Source: Chitinophaga pinensis
GTDB taxonomy: Bacteria > Bacteroidota > Bacteroidia > Flavobacteriales > Flavobacteriaceae
Assembly: GCA_943324925.2 (NCBI GenBank)
Contig: CALPNL020000071.1
Location: 1 to 9,276, forward strand
Reading direction: 5' to 3'
DNA length: 9,276 bases
Below are positions 1 to 6,086 of the stretch, in pieces. The position numbers were made by a program, and so were the translations under genes. Within the stretch, counting starts at the first letter, position 1. Each line of letters begins with the position of its first letter. Below the pieces are notes generated by a model that was given only the letters and a program-made list of their open reading frames with translations, made no database searches and was not told the origin of the DNA.

Positions 1-69
1 TAAAGCTTAATTAATTTAAAATTAGCAACTTACATTTAGGATTATTATTAAATTTACAAAAAAAAGCAT

Positions 70-1650
70 ATGAGTTTTATCCCCGATGAATTTAAGATTA
101 CCGCACCCTTATTGCAAAACACCTATCTAGTTAACGGAGAATTAAAAGAATGGAAGGGTCCAACTACCAAAGTTTATTCCACGATTTCCTCCACTGAAAA
201 TTACGAACCTACGTTTTTAGGTACCATTCCTACAATGGGAAATAATGAAGCTAATGAAGTGGTTCAAGCAGCAGTAAATGCTTTTGACAATGGCCAGGGA
301 AATTGGCCTACAATGAAAGTGGTGGACCGAATAAAATGCATGGAGAATTTTGTTAGTCAAATGAAACTAACACGAAGCGAGGTAGTGAAATATTTGATGT
401 GGGAAATTGGGAAATCACTTCCGGATTCCGAAAAAGAGTTTGATCGAACAGTTGAATATATCCTTGACACCATAGAAGATTATAAAAAATTAGATAGAAA
501 TTGTGCGCGTTTCACTAAAAGTCAAGGGATTAATGCAATGGTTCGCCGTGGACCTTTGGGAGTTGTTTTGTGTTTAGGACCCTATAATTATCCTTTAAAT
601 GAAACTTTTACTTTGCTTATTCCCGCGATTATAATGGGAAATACAGTAATTTTTAAACCTGCAAAGTTGGGTGTTTTATTAATATCACCTTTGTTAGAAG
701 CCTTCAAAAGCAGCTTTCCAAAAGGGGTAATAAATATTGTTTACGGTCGTGGTCGTGAAGTTGCTTCTCCAATTATGCAATCGGGAAAAATTTCCATCTT
801 AGCTCTAATTGGGAATAGTAAATCGGCTATAGCACTGCAAGACCAGCATCCAAATAAAAATAGATTACGACTTATTTTAGGTCTTGAAGCTAAAAATCCT
901 GCGATTGTTTTGGCTGATGCCGATTTGGATTTGGCAATTCAAGAATGCGTTTCGGGAAGTTTGTCTTTCAACGGACAACGATGTACGGCGTTAAAAATAA
1001 TATACGTCCATGAATCTATAGTTGCCGAATTCAATCGAAGATTTGCTGAGAAAGTGGATGCTCTAAATTTTGGAAATCCTTGGGAGAAATCGGTTTTTTT
1101 AACCCCATTACCGGAAAAAGAAAAACCAGCTTATATTCAGGAATTAATTGATGATGCAACAAGTAAAGGGGCAAAAGTGATCAATGCTAAAGGAGGTCAG
1201 CATTCCGAGAATTATATTTTCCCAGCAATCTTGTATCCAATAAATAAGGAGATGAGGGTTTATCATGAAGAACAATTTGGCCCAGTAGTTCCTATTATCT
1301 CCTTTAAAGACATACAAGAACCTTTGAATGATATGGCTGAATCAAATTATGGGCAGCAGGTGAGTTTGTTTGGAAAAGACATCAAAACAATAGCGCCACT
1401 TATTGATACTTTAGTAAATTTAGTAACCCGTGTGAATTTAAATAGCTCTTGCCAAAGAGGACCCGATGTGTATCCATTTACTGGAAGAAAAGATTCTGCA
1501 GTGGGAACATTAAGTATTCATGATGCACTTCGTTCGTTTTCAATTCGAACATTTGTTGCTTCGAAAGACAATGAGTACAACAATGAAATTTTACAACAAT
1601 TATTGAATAGTAAAGAATCTAATTTTATCAATACAGATTACATTTTATAA
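70..1650 (+). CDS. NADP-dependent glyceraldehyde-3-phosphate dehydrogenase (GapN-like, ALDH superfamily)
   Basis: This 526-residue cytosolic enzyme belongs to the aldehyde dehydrogenase superfamily. The best guess is a non-phosphorylating GapN-type enzyme that oxidises glyceraldehyde-3-phosphate to 3-phosphoglycerate and makes NADPH. Visible motifs, in order: PYNYPLN with the oxyanion Asn (N173), the nucleotide-binding FKPAK (K196), GNSKSA (249-254), a LGLEAKN segment (270-276), FNGQRC with the catalytic Cys (C305), and EEQFGPVVP near residue 400. The C-terminal segment with SSCQRGPD and FTGRKDS resembles the sugar-phosphate-binding end of GapN. The length is slightly above the usual 475-500. 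The odd point is that the canonical general-base Glu position aligns with Gly271, while a Glu sits two residues later. The gene stands alone: A/T-rich leader upstream (possible weak -7 boxes at 31-38 and 49-56) and a terminator downstream. ALDH membership is certain; the GapN substrate is inferred. Confidence 0.85.
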   Translation: MSFIPDEFKITAPLLQNTYLVNGELKEWKGPTTKVYSTISSTENYEPTFLGTIPTMGNNEANEVVQAAVNAFDNGQGNWPTMKVVDRIKCMENFVSQMKLTRSEVVKYLMWEIGKSLPDSEKEFDRTVEYILDTIEDYKKLDRNCARFTKSQGINAMVRRGPLGVVLCLGPYNYPLNETFTLLIPAIIMGNTVIFKPAKLGVLLISPLLEAFKSSFPKGVINIVYGRGREVASPIMQSGKISILALIGNSKSAIALQDQHPNKNRLRLILGLEAKNPAIVLADADLDLAIQECVSGSLSFNGQRCTALKIIYVHESIVAEFNRRFAEKVDALNFGNPWEKSVFLTPLPEKEKPAYIQELIDDATSKGAKVINAKGGQHSENYIFPAILYPINKEMRVYHEEQFGPVVPIISFKDIQEPLNDMAESNYGQQVSLFGKDIKTIAPLIDTLVNLVTRVNLNSSCQRGPDVYPFTGRKDSAVGTLSIHDALRSFSIRTFVASKDNEYNNEILQQLLNSKESNFINTDYIL

Positions 1651-1672
1651 TAATACTTGATTAAAACCTCAA

Positions 1673-1713
1673 AAAAAACTGCAAATTTGATTTTATTTAA
1701 TTTGCAGTTTTTT
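1673..1713 (+). terminator. Rho-independent terminator after the GapN-like gene
   Basis: A 15-bp perfect inverted repeat (arms 1673-1687 and 1699-1713) encloses an 11-nt A/T-rich loop. The 3' arm runs into T6-G-T5-A (1708-1720). It lies 22 nt after the stop of the upstream gene. The A-run on the 5' side gives a T-run on the other strand, so it could work both ways, but no gene runs into it from the right. Confidence 0.85.
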
Positions 1714-1789
1714 GTTTTTAAAGTATCAAACAGTCGTTAAAAAATAGTCTGCTATTTCTATTTCTAGTGAATTACCATTTCTTTTTTTG

Positions 1790-1797
1790 TATTTTTG
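1790..1797 (+). promoter_or_regulatory. Candidate -7 promoter box for the idi operon
   Basis: TATTTTTG fits the Bacteroidetes -7 consensus TAnnTTTG and lies 18 nt before the idi ATG, implying a leader of roughly a dozen bases. No TTG -33 element is visible at the expected 17-20 nt spacing, so this is a weak call based on the -7 box and on position after a terminator. Confidence 0.4.
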
Positions 1798-1815
1798 ACA
1801 GGCAATAAATAATCT

Positions 1816-2343
1816 ATGATAGAAGAAAGAGTAATATTGGTTAATGAATCTGATGAACCAATTGGAACAATGGAAAAAATGGAAGCGCATGAAAAAGCGA
1901 TTTTACATCGTGCCTTTTCCGTTTTTATTTTAAATAAAAATAACGAAATCATGCTTCAGCAAAGAGCGCATCATAAGTACCATTCTCCTTTACTATGGAC
2001 CAATACTTGCTGTAGTCACCAACGTGTGGGGGAAACCAATATAGAAGCTGGAACTAGAAGGTTAAAAGAAGAAATGGGATTTGAAGCGAATTTGAAAGAA
2101 TTGTTTCATTTTATTTACAAAGCCCCATTTGATAATGGATTGACAGAACACGAGTTAGACCATGTAATGATTGGTTATTTCGATAACGAGCCTGAAATCA
2201 ACACAGAGGAAGTGGAAAGTTGGAAGTGGATGAAAATTGAAGACATCAAGGAAGATATGATTAATAATCCTGAAATTTATACCATTTGGTTCAAAATAAT
2301 ATTCGATGAATTTTACCATTATCTAGAAGATCATAAAATATAA
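1816..2343 (+). CDS. idi: Isopentenyl-diphosphate delta-isomerase, type I
   Basis: This Nudix-fold enzyme interconverts isopentenyl and dimethylallyl diphosphate in the cytosol, supplying isoprenoid units for quinones, undecaprenyl carrier and carotenoids. It has 175 residues, the usual bacterial size. Metal and catalytic residues known from E. coli IDI have clear counterparts: H25, H31 (in HRAFSVFI), catalytic C66 and metal ligand H68 (in TNTCCSH), then E111 and E113 (in TEHELDH). A Nudix-like box starts at GETN (72-75) and continues through RRLKEEMG. The TNTCCSH wording is closer to eukaryotic IDI1 than to E. coli TNSVCGH. It is the first gene of a four-gene operon, with the next ATG 9 nt after its stop. 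A type I isomerase is indispensable only if the cell uses the mevalonate route, which is usual in Flavobacteriaceae but cannot be shown here. Confidence 0.95.
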   Translation: MIEERVILVNESDEPIGTMEKMEAHEKAILHRAFSVFILNKNNEIMLQQRAHHKYHSPLLWTNTCCSHQRVGETNIEAGTRRLKEEMGFEANLKELFHFIYKAPFDNGLTEHELDHVMIGYFDNEPEINTEEVESWKWMKIEDIKEDMINNPEIYTIWFKIIFDEFYHYLEDHKI

Positions 2344-2352
2344 AGTAGCACC

Positions 2353-2763
2353 ATGAAAGTAACCATAAGTAGAAAAGCCCATTTTAATGCCGCTCACCGT
2401 TTGTATAGAAAAGACTGGACATTTGAAAAAAATGATGCGGTTTTTGGTAAGTGCAACAACCCTAATTTTCATGGCCATAATTATGATATGATTGTAAGTG
2501 TTACCGGTTCTATAGATCCGGAAACCGGTTATGTAATGGACGTAAAAATTCTTTCAGATCTTATTAAAGCTGAGGTAGAAGATAAATTTGACCATAAAAA
2601 TCTGAATTTAGATGTTCCTGAATTTCTAGATTTAAACCCTACAGCTGAGAATATTGCGGTGGTAATTTGGAACAAAATTCGAAATAAAATTGATTCTAAA
2701 TTCGATTTAGAAGTTGTTTTATATGAAACTCCACGTAATTTTGTAACCTATAAAGGCGAATAA
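2353..2763 (+). CDS. 6-pyruvoyl-tetrahydropterin synthase / 6-carboxytetrahydropterin synthase family protein
   Basis: This 136-residue protein of the T-fold QueD/PTPS family acts on 7,8-dihydroneopterin triphosphate. The zinc ligands are H15 (in AAHRL), H40 and H42 (HGH). The catalytic triad is C34, D80 and H81 (DHKNLN). E125 (YETPRN) is the expected pterin-anchoring Glu. In most bacterial genomes such a gene is called queD, for the second step of queuosine biosynthesis. Here the cysteine is separated from HGH by five residues (CNNPNFHGHNY), as in animal PTPS, whereas E. coli QueD has three. The substrate outcome (carboxy- or pyruvoyl-tetrahydropterin) is therefore open, and no queC, queE, queF or folE gene lies nearby to decide it. 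It sits between idi and the peroxiredoxin gene; its TAA shares one base with the next ATG. Confidence 0.9.
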   Translation: MKVTISRKAHFNAAHRLYRKDWTFEKNDAVFGKCNNPNFHGHNYDMIVSVTGSIDPETGYVMDVKILSDLIKAEVEDKFDHKNLNLDVPEFLDLNPTAENIAVVIWNKIRNKIDSKFDLEVVLYETPRNFVTYKGE

Positions 2764-3227
2764 TGAATTTAAAAACTGGTGATAAAGCACCCTCTTTTTT
2801 AGCAGTTGACGCTAATGGATCTCCTTTTGACAGCAAAGAAATTATTGGTAAAAAACCAGTTGTAATTTATTTTTATCCAAAAGACAATACACCAGGTTGC
2901 ACAATGCAAGCGTGTGGATTTCGAGATTCCTATGAGGATTTTATCGATTTGGGAGCTGAGGTTATCGGGGTGAGTAGCGACACGGTAAATTCACATAAGA
3001 AATTCACCAATCAATATAAACTTCCCTTTATTCTATTATCTGATTCCAATAAAAAAATTAGAAAACTATTCGGTGTCCCAGATAAATTATTTGGACTATT
3101 ACCGGGCAGAGTAACTTATATTATTAATAAAGCAGGTATAATAACTATGATTTTTGATAGTGTGATGGCGACAAAACACATTGCAATAGCATTAGAATCT
3201 TTAAAAAAAAACAGTCATGAAATTTGA
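2763..3227 (+). CDS. bcp: Thioredoxin-dependent peroxiredoxin, PrxQ/Bcp type
   Basis: This cytosolic peroxidase reduces hydrogen peroxide and organic hydroperoxides using thioredoxin. It has 154 residues, the normal size for the PrxQ/Bcp subfamily. The peroxidatic Cys is C46 in YPKDNTPGCT. The resolving Cys is C51 in QACGFRD, five residues later, as in E. coli Bcp (Cys45/Cys50). The conserved active-site Arg is R117 in GRVTYI. There is no signal peptide. The ATG overlaps the preceding stop as TAATG, and the 3' end overlaps the next gene by 11 nt, so translational coupling in both directions is likely. A run of nine A (3203-3211) lies just before the overlap. Confidence 0.94.
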   Translation: MNLKTGDKAPSFLAVDANGSPFDSKEIIGKKPVVIYFYPKDNTPGCTMQACGFRDSYEDFIDLGAEVIGVSSDTVNSHKKFTNQYKLPFILLSDSNKKIRKLFGVPDKLFGLLPGRVTYIINKAGIITMIFDSVMATKHIAIALESLKKNSHEI

Positions 3228-4185
3228 TATTTATCCATTACAATTTGAACCTATTTTAAAAGAGAGAATTTGGGGAGGAGAAAAATTAAATTCTGTTTTG
3301 AACAAACCGATTACTTCAAAAAGTACCGGTGAAAGTTGGGAAATATCTACTGTTGAAGGCGATGTAAGTGTTATTTCAAATGGAACTTTAAAGGGAATTT
3401 CTCTAAATGAAGTCATTGGTAATTTTCCAAAAGAAGTTTTAGGAACAGCAGTATTTGAAAAATTCGGAAAACAATTTCCTTTATTATTTAAATATTTAGA
3501 TGCTAAAACAGATTTGTCCATTCAGGTTCACCCAAATGATGCATTGGCAAAAAAGCGACACAATTCTTTTGGTAAAACGGAAATGTGGTACATTATGCAA
3601 GCCGATGAAGGTTCTAGAATTATAGTTGGTTTCAAAAATAATTCCAATGCTAAGGAATATGTTTCACATTTGGAAAACAATACTTTACTTGCTCTTTTGG
3701 AAGAAGTAAAAGTTAAAACAGGTGATGTATTTTTTCTTGAAACAGGAACAGTTCACGCTATTGGCGCTGGGCTATTAGTTGCTGAAATCCAGCAAACTTC
3801 AGATATTACTTATCGATTATACGATTTTGATCGAGTAGATTCGGAAGGTAATAAAAGAGAATTACACGTTGAATTAGCCTTAGATGCAATAAATTATAAT
3901 AAGGTTGAAACTCAAAAGAAGTATAATAAGCAGGAGAACGTTTCCAATGCAATGGTAAACTGTCCATATTTTACGACTAATTATTTGAATATTGCCGGCG
4001 AAATAAATGTTTCTAAATCGGCTACTTCATTCACTGTTTATATGTGTGCAGAAGGGGAGTTTCAATTAGAGTTTAATCGAGTACAATACCATTATTCAAA
4101 AGGAGATACGGTTTTAATTCCCGCAGCGATGACTGATTTTAACCTATTAGGGAAGGCAACTTTACTAGAAATTTATATTTCATAG
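3217..4185 (+). CDS. manA: Mannose-6-phosphate isomerase, class I (short form)
   Basis: This zinc enzyme interconverts mannose-6-phosphate and fructose-6-phosphate, linking glycolysis to GDP-mannose and glycan synthesis. The 322 residues match the short Bacillus-type ManA of about 315 rather than the 390-residue enterobacterial form. The N-terminal FEPILKERIWGG, the metal site Q103/H105 (QVHPND), E122 (TEMWYI) and H180 (GTVHAI), and the active-site Arg R200 in ITYRLYDFDR are all present. The C-terminal part (about 250-322) is the second cupin-like half. The start at 3217 lies inside the 3' end of the peroxiredoxin gene (11-nt overlap). It is the last gene of the operon. No hairpin terminator is visible between 4186 and the next gene, so some read-through is possible. 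Confidence 0.94.
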   Translation: MKFDIYPLQFEPILKERIWGGEKLNSVLNKPITSKSTGESWEISTVEGDVSVISNGTLKGISLNEVIGNFPKEVLGTAVFEKFGKQFPLLFKYLDAKTDLSIQVHPNDALAKKRHNSFGKTEMWYIMQADEGSRIIVGFKNNSNAKEYVSHLENNTLLALLEEVKVKTGDVFFLETGTVHAIGAGLLVAEIQQTSDITYRLYDFDRVDSEGNKRELHVELALDAINYNKVETQKKYNKQENVSNAMVNCPYFTTNYLNIAGEINVSKSATSFTVYMCAEGEFQLEFNRVQYHYSKGDTVLIPAAMTDFNLLGKATLLEIYIS

Positions 4186-4207
4186 TCCGTAATAGAAAGT
4201 TTATATG

Positions 4208-4215
4208 TACTTTTG
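4208..4215 (+). promoter_or_regulatory. Candidate -7 promoter box for the 89-residue protein gene
   Basis: TACTTTTG matches the Bacteroidetes -7 consensus TAnnTTTG and lies 32 nt before the ATG. The predicted leader of about 25 nt is almost pure A/T and ends in AAAATG, typical of flavobacterial starts. No TTG at the -33 spacing is visible. Confidence 0.45.
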
Positions 4216-4247
4216 CAGACGAAAATTTAAATTAAATTAAATATAAA

Positions 4248-4517
4248 ATGGCAAACGTTAGAAATTTAAAAAAAGACATCAACTACGTTTTAGGTGATAT
4301 TATTGAAGCAGTTTATTTGTTTGAAATTGCAACAACTGGAAAACCAACCGACGAAACAAATGCATTGATTGATGAAGCAATTGTAAGTTTTGATTCTTTA
4401 ATAGGAAAAGTAAACGCAAAAAACGTTGAAAATAAAAAAGCACATTTCAAACAAATTAATGTTGAATTGGAACAAGTTGCTAATCAATTGATTACTAAAA
4501 TCAACGCTTTACAATAA
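4248..4517 (+). CDS. Small helical protein of unknown function
   Basis: I do not recognise this 89-residue protein. It has no signal peptide, membrane segment, cysteine or metal motif. The sequence is rich in Lys, Asn, Ile, Leu and Glu and reads as three amphipathic helices: about 5-29, 35-56 and 60-88, broken by TTGKPTDE near 29-36. The last segment (from KAHFKQINVELEQV) has heptad-like hydrophobic spacing that suggests helical pairing. It looks like a real gene: good codon use, a consensus-like -7 box 32 nt upstream and an A/T-rich leader. It stands alone between the manA operon and tRNA-Thr. No terminator hairpin follows in 4518-4592, so transcripts may run into the tRNA. A structural or nucleoid-type role is possible, but nothing in the sequence proves it. 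Confidence 0.8.
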   Translation: MANVRNLKKDINYVLGDIIEAVYLFEIATTGKPTDETNALIDEAIVSFDSLIGKVNAKNVENKKAHFKQINVELEQVANQLITKINALQ

Positions 4518-4547
4518 TTAAAACTATAAAAAAAGGTAAAATATATT

Positions 4548-4577
4548 TTGGATTTTACAAATTCAATTCTATATTTG
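4548..4577 (+). promoter_or_regulatory. Promoter of tRNA-Thr
   Basis: A -33 TTG (4548-4550) and a -7 TATATTTG (4570-4577) are separated by 19 nt, matching the Bacteroidetes housekeeping pattern. Transcription would start around 4583, about ten bases before the mature tRNA 5' end. Confidence 0.65.
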
Positions 4578-4592
4578 CACTCGAAATTAGTC

Positions 4593-4666
4593 GCCAGCGT
4601 AGCTCAGTTGGCTAGAGCAGCTGATTTGTAATCAGCAGGTCGTGGGTTCGAGTCCCTCCGCCGGCT
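4593..4666 (+). tRNA. tRNA-Thr (anticodon UGU)
   Basis: A 74-nt cloverleaf can be folded by eye. The D arm is GCTC/GAGC and the anticodon arm GCTGA/TCAGC, with loop TTTGTAA and anticodon TGT, reading ACA codons. The T arm has loop TTCGAGT, and the discriminator base is T. The 3' CCA is not encoded. Two imperfections are seen: the acceptor stem GCCAGCG/CGCCGGC has an A-C mismatch at pair 4-69, and the T stem GTGGG/CCCTC has a U-U at pair 50-64. All other stem pairs are Watson-Crick. Confidence 0.96.
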
Positions 4667-4673
4667 CTTTTTG

Positions 4674-4707
4674 AAAAAACCATTTTACGAAAGTAAAATG
4701 GTTTTTT
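4674..4707. terminator. Bidirectional terminator between tRNA-Thr and the convergent M28 peptidase gene
   Basis: A perfect 15-bp hairpin (4674-4688 / 4693-4707) is closed by a GAAA tetraloop. The plus strand ends in T6-G-T5-A and the minus strand in T6. It begins 8 nt after the tRNA and lies 26 nt beyond the stop of the minus-strand peptidase gene, so it can end both transcripts. Confidence 0.88.
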
Positions 4708-4732
4708 GTTTTTATATAAATAAGAAATTCTA

Positions 4733-5734
4733 TTAATTCCCAGACTTGTCTACTACTGGTCGATTGCTTCTGTTAGCCAATTCCCATGCTATGACAAATG
4801 CCAATTTTGCTCTTTTAGCCAAGGCGTCAAATTCTATTTTATCTGCTGTGTCAGAAGGTTTGTGGTAATCGGCATGTACACCATTAAATAAAAAAACGGA
4901 TGGAATTCCTTTTTTTGCAAAATTGTAATGGTCTGATCTATAATAAAAACGGTTTGGATCATTTCTATCATTAAATGTATAATCTAAATTTATATTTACA
5001 AAACTCTTATTCGCCTCTTCACAGATGGTATATAAATCAGATGATAAATAATCGGAACCTATTACATAAACATAATTATTGGAATCTTTATGTAAATCGT
5101 CACGGCGTCCAATCATATCGATATTGATATCTGTAATAGTGTTAGCAATTGGGAATAAAGGATTTTCTGAGTAATATTTAGAACCTAGAAGACCATGTTC
5201 TTCCCCGGTAACATGTAAAAAAAGGATGGAACGTTTTGGTCCATTTCCGTTTTCTTTCGCTTTTTGAAAAGCTTTTGCAATTTCCAAAACCGCAACAGTT
5301 CCTGATCCATCATCGTCTGCTCCATGGTAAATCTCTCCATTTTCAATACCTATGTGATCGTAATGAGCTGAAATAACGAGAACTTCTTCTGGTTTTTCGG
5401 AACCTTTAATAAACGCCCAAACATTTTCGGAATCAGGTAAATTTTTCTTTCTTCTTGAATTTAAAAAAGTTGACGGTATTCTTTGATAATAATCAGAAGC
5501 ACCTTCCGGAAATGAAATTCCAGCTTTTATATATTGTGAAATTAAATAATCACCCGCTTTCTTTTGCCCTTTTGTTCCAGTATCTCGTCCTTCCATTTCA
5601 TTAGATGCTATAATATCCAGATTCGTTTTTAATGACTCTTTAGTTATAGCTTTAATGTATCTCGTAGGTTTAACTTGGGCAAAGCTAATGGTAGTGAAAA
5701 TTGCCAGTAATAATAATAGTTTACTATTTTTCAT
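4733..5734 (-). CDS. Exported M28-family zinc aminopeptidase
   Basis: This 333-residue metallopeptidase is predicted to be secreted to the periplasm or beyond. The N-terminus MKNSKLLLLLAIFTTISFA is a signal peptide with likely cleavage at FA|Q (19/20). The co-catalytic di-zinc site of family M28 is complete: H124 (SAHYDH), bridging D140 (GADDDGSG), general base E178 and ligand E179 (TGEEHGLLGS), D206 (NIDMIGR) and H291 (DYHKPSDT). The domain fills most of the chain; I see no C-terminal secretion domain or PA domain. It probably removes N-terminal residues from peptides during nutrient scavenging, but the substrate cannot be read from sequence. The gene is single, convergent with tRNA-Thr and divergent from the small Lys/Cys-rich peptide gene. 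Upstream on its strand is a near-consensus -7 box (GATATTTG, 5758-5751) without a clear -33. Confidence 0.93.
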   Translation of the reverse strand: MKNSKLLLLLAIFTTISFAQVKPTRYIKAITKESLKTNLDIIASNEMEGRDTGTKGQKKAGDYLISQYIKAGISFPEGASDYYQRIPSTFLNSRRKKNLPDSENVWAFIKGSEKPEEVLVISAHYDHIGIENGEIYHGADDDGSGTVAVLEIAKAFQKAKENGNGPKRSILFLHVTGEEHGLLGSKYYSENPLFPIANTITDINIDMIGRRDDLHKDSNNYVYVIGSDYLSSDLYTICEEANKSFVNINLDYTFNDRNDPNRFYYRSDHYNFAKKGIPSVFLFNGVHADYHKPSDTADKIEFDALAKRAKLAFVIAWELANRSNRPVVDKSGN

Positions 5735-5847
5735 AAGGTTTACTTTTTTACAAATATCATAATTATTTTTAAATTCTCGGATTTTCTTTTTGTCATTTGA
5801 AAATGATAAAATTGTACTAATTTATTTATATATCGAATTAATATTCC

Positions 5848-5855
5848 TAAATTTA
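5848..5855 (+). promoter_or_regulatory. Weak candidate -7 box for the Lys/Cys-rich peptide gene
   Basis: TAAATTTA (followed by CA) is one base off the TAnnTTTG consensus and lies 31 nt before the ATG at 5887. There is no TTG at the proper distance upstream. The same ten-base string TAAATTTACA occurs at 49-58, just before the first gene. Confidence 0.25.
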
Positions 5856-5886
5856 CATTAGTATTAATATATTAAAATAAATAAAT

Positions 5887-6060
5887 ATGAAAAATTTAAT
5901 TGCGGTATTAGCTTTGTCACTATTTACAGCTGCTATGAGTGTTAATGCTCAAGAGAAAAAACCAAAAGCAACTGATAAAAAAGAATGCGCTAAAGAAACT
6001 AAATCTTGCGATAAAGAAAAAAAAGCGGGATGTTGCGCTAAAATGGCAGCAAAAAAATAA
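5887..6060 (+). CDS. Exported lysine- and cysteine-rich small peptide, function unknown
   Basis: This is a 57-residue ORF (58 codons with the stop). The first 21 residues form a textbook signal peptide: MKN, hydrophobic LIAVLALSLFTAAM, then SVNA|Q. The predicted mature peptide has only 36 residues, with 13 Lys and 4 Cys (at 34, 41, 49 and 50 of the precursor: KEC, KSC, GCC) and no aromatic residues. Cys spacing is C-X6-C-X7-CC. Such a pattern could bind metal or carry disulfides, but I recognise no family and claim no function. Support for a real gene: signal-peptide logic, AT-rich flavobacterial leader, ATG start and a strong terminator 27 nt after the stop. It is divergent from the M28 peptidase gene and convergent with the FadL-like gene. 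Confidence 0.8.
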   Translation: MKNLIAVLALSLFTAAMSVNAQEKKPKATDKKECAKETKSCDKEKKAGCCAKMAAKK

Positions 6061-6086
6061 ATATAGTTAATTCTACTAAATTTATT

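Noticed and set aside
1764..1952. 62-residue minus-strand ORF over the idi start
   Set aside because: It lies antisense to the idi promoter and N-terminus, whose motifs are clear; it has no promoter or family signature of its own.
3231..3521. 96-residue minus-strand ORF inside manA
   Set aside because: Antisense shadow of a well-conserved enzyme; no leader or motif supports it.
5793..5806. The intergenic palindrome as a terminator
   Set aside because: The stem is only 6 bp with a 2-nt loop and no T-run on either strand.
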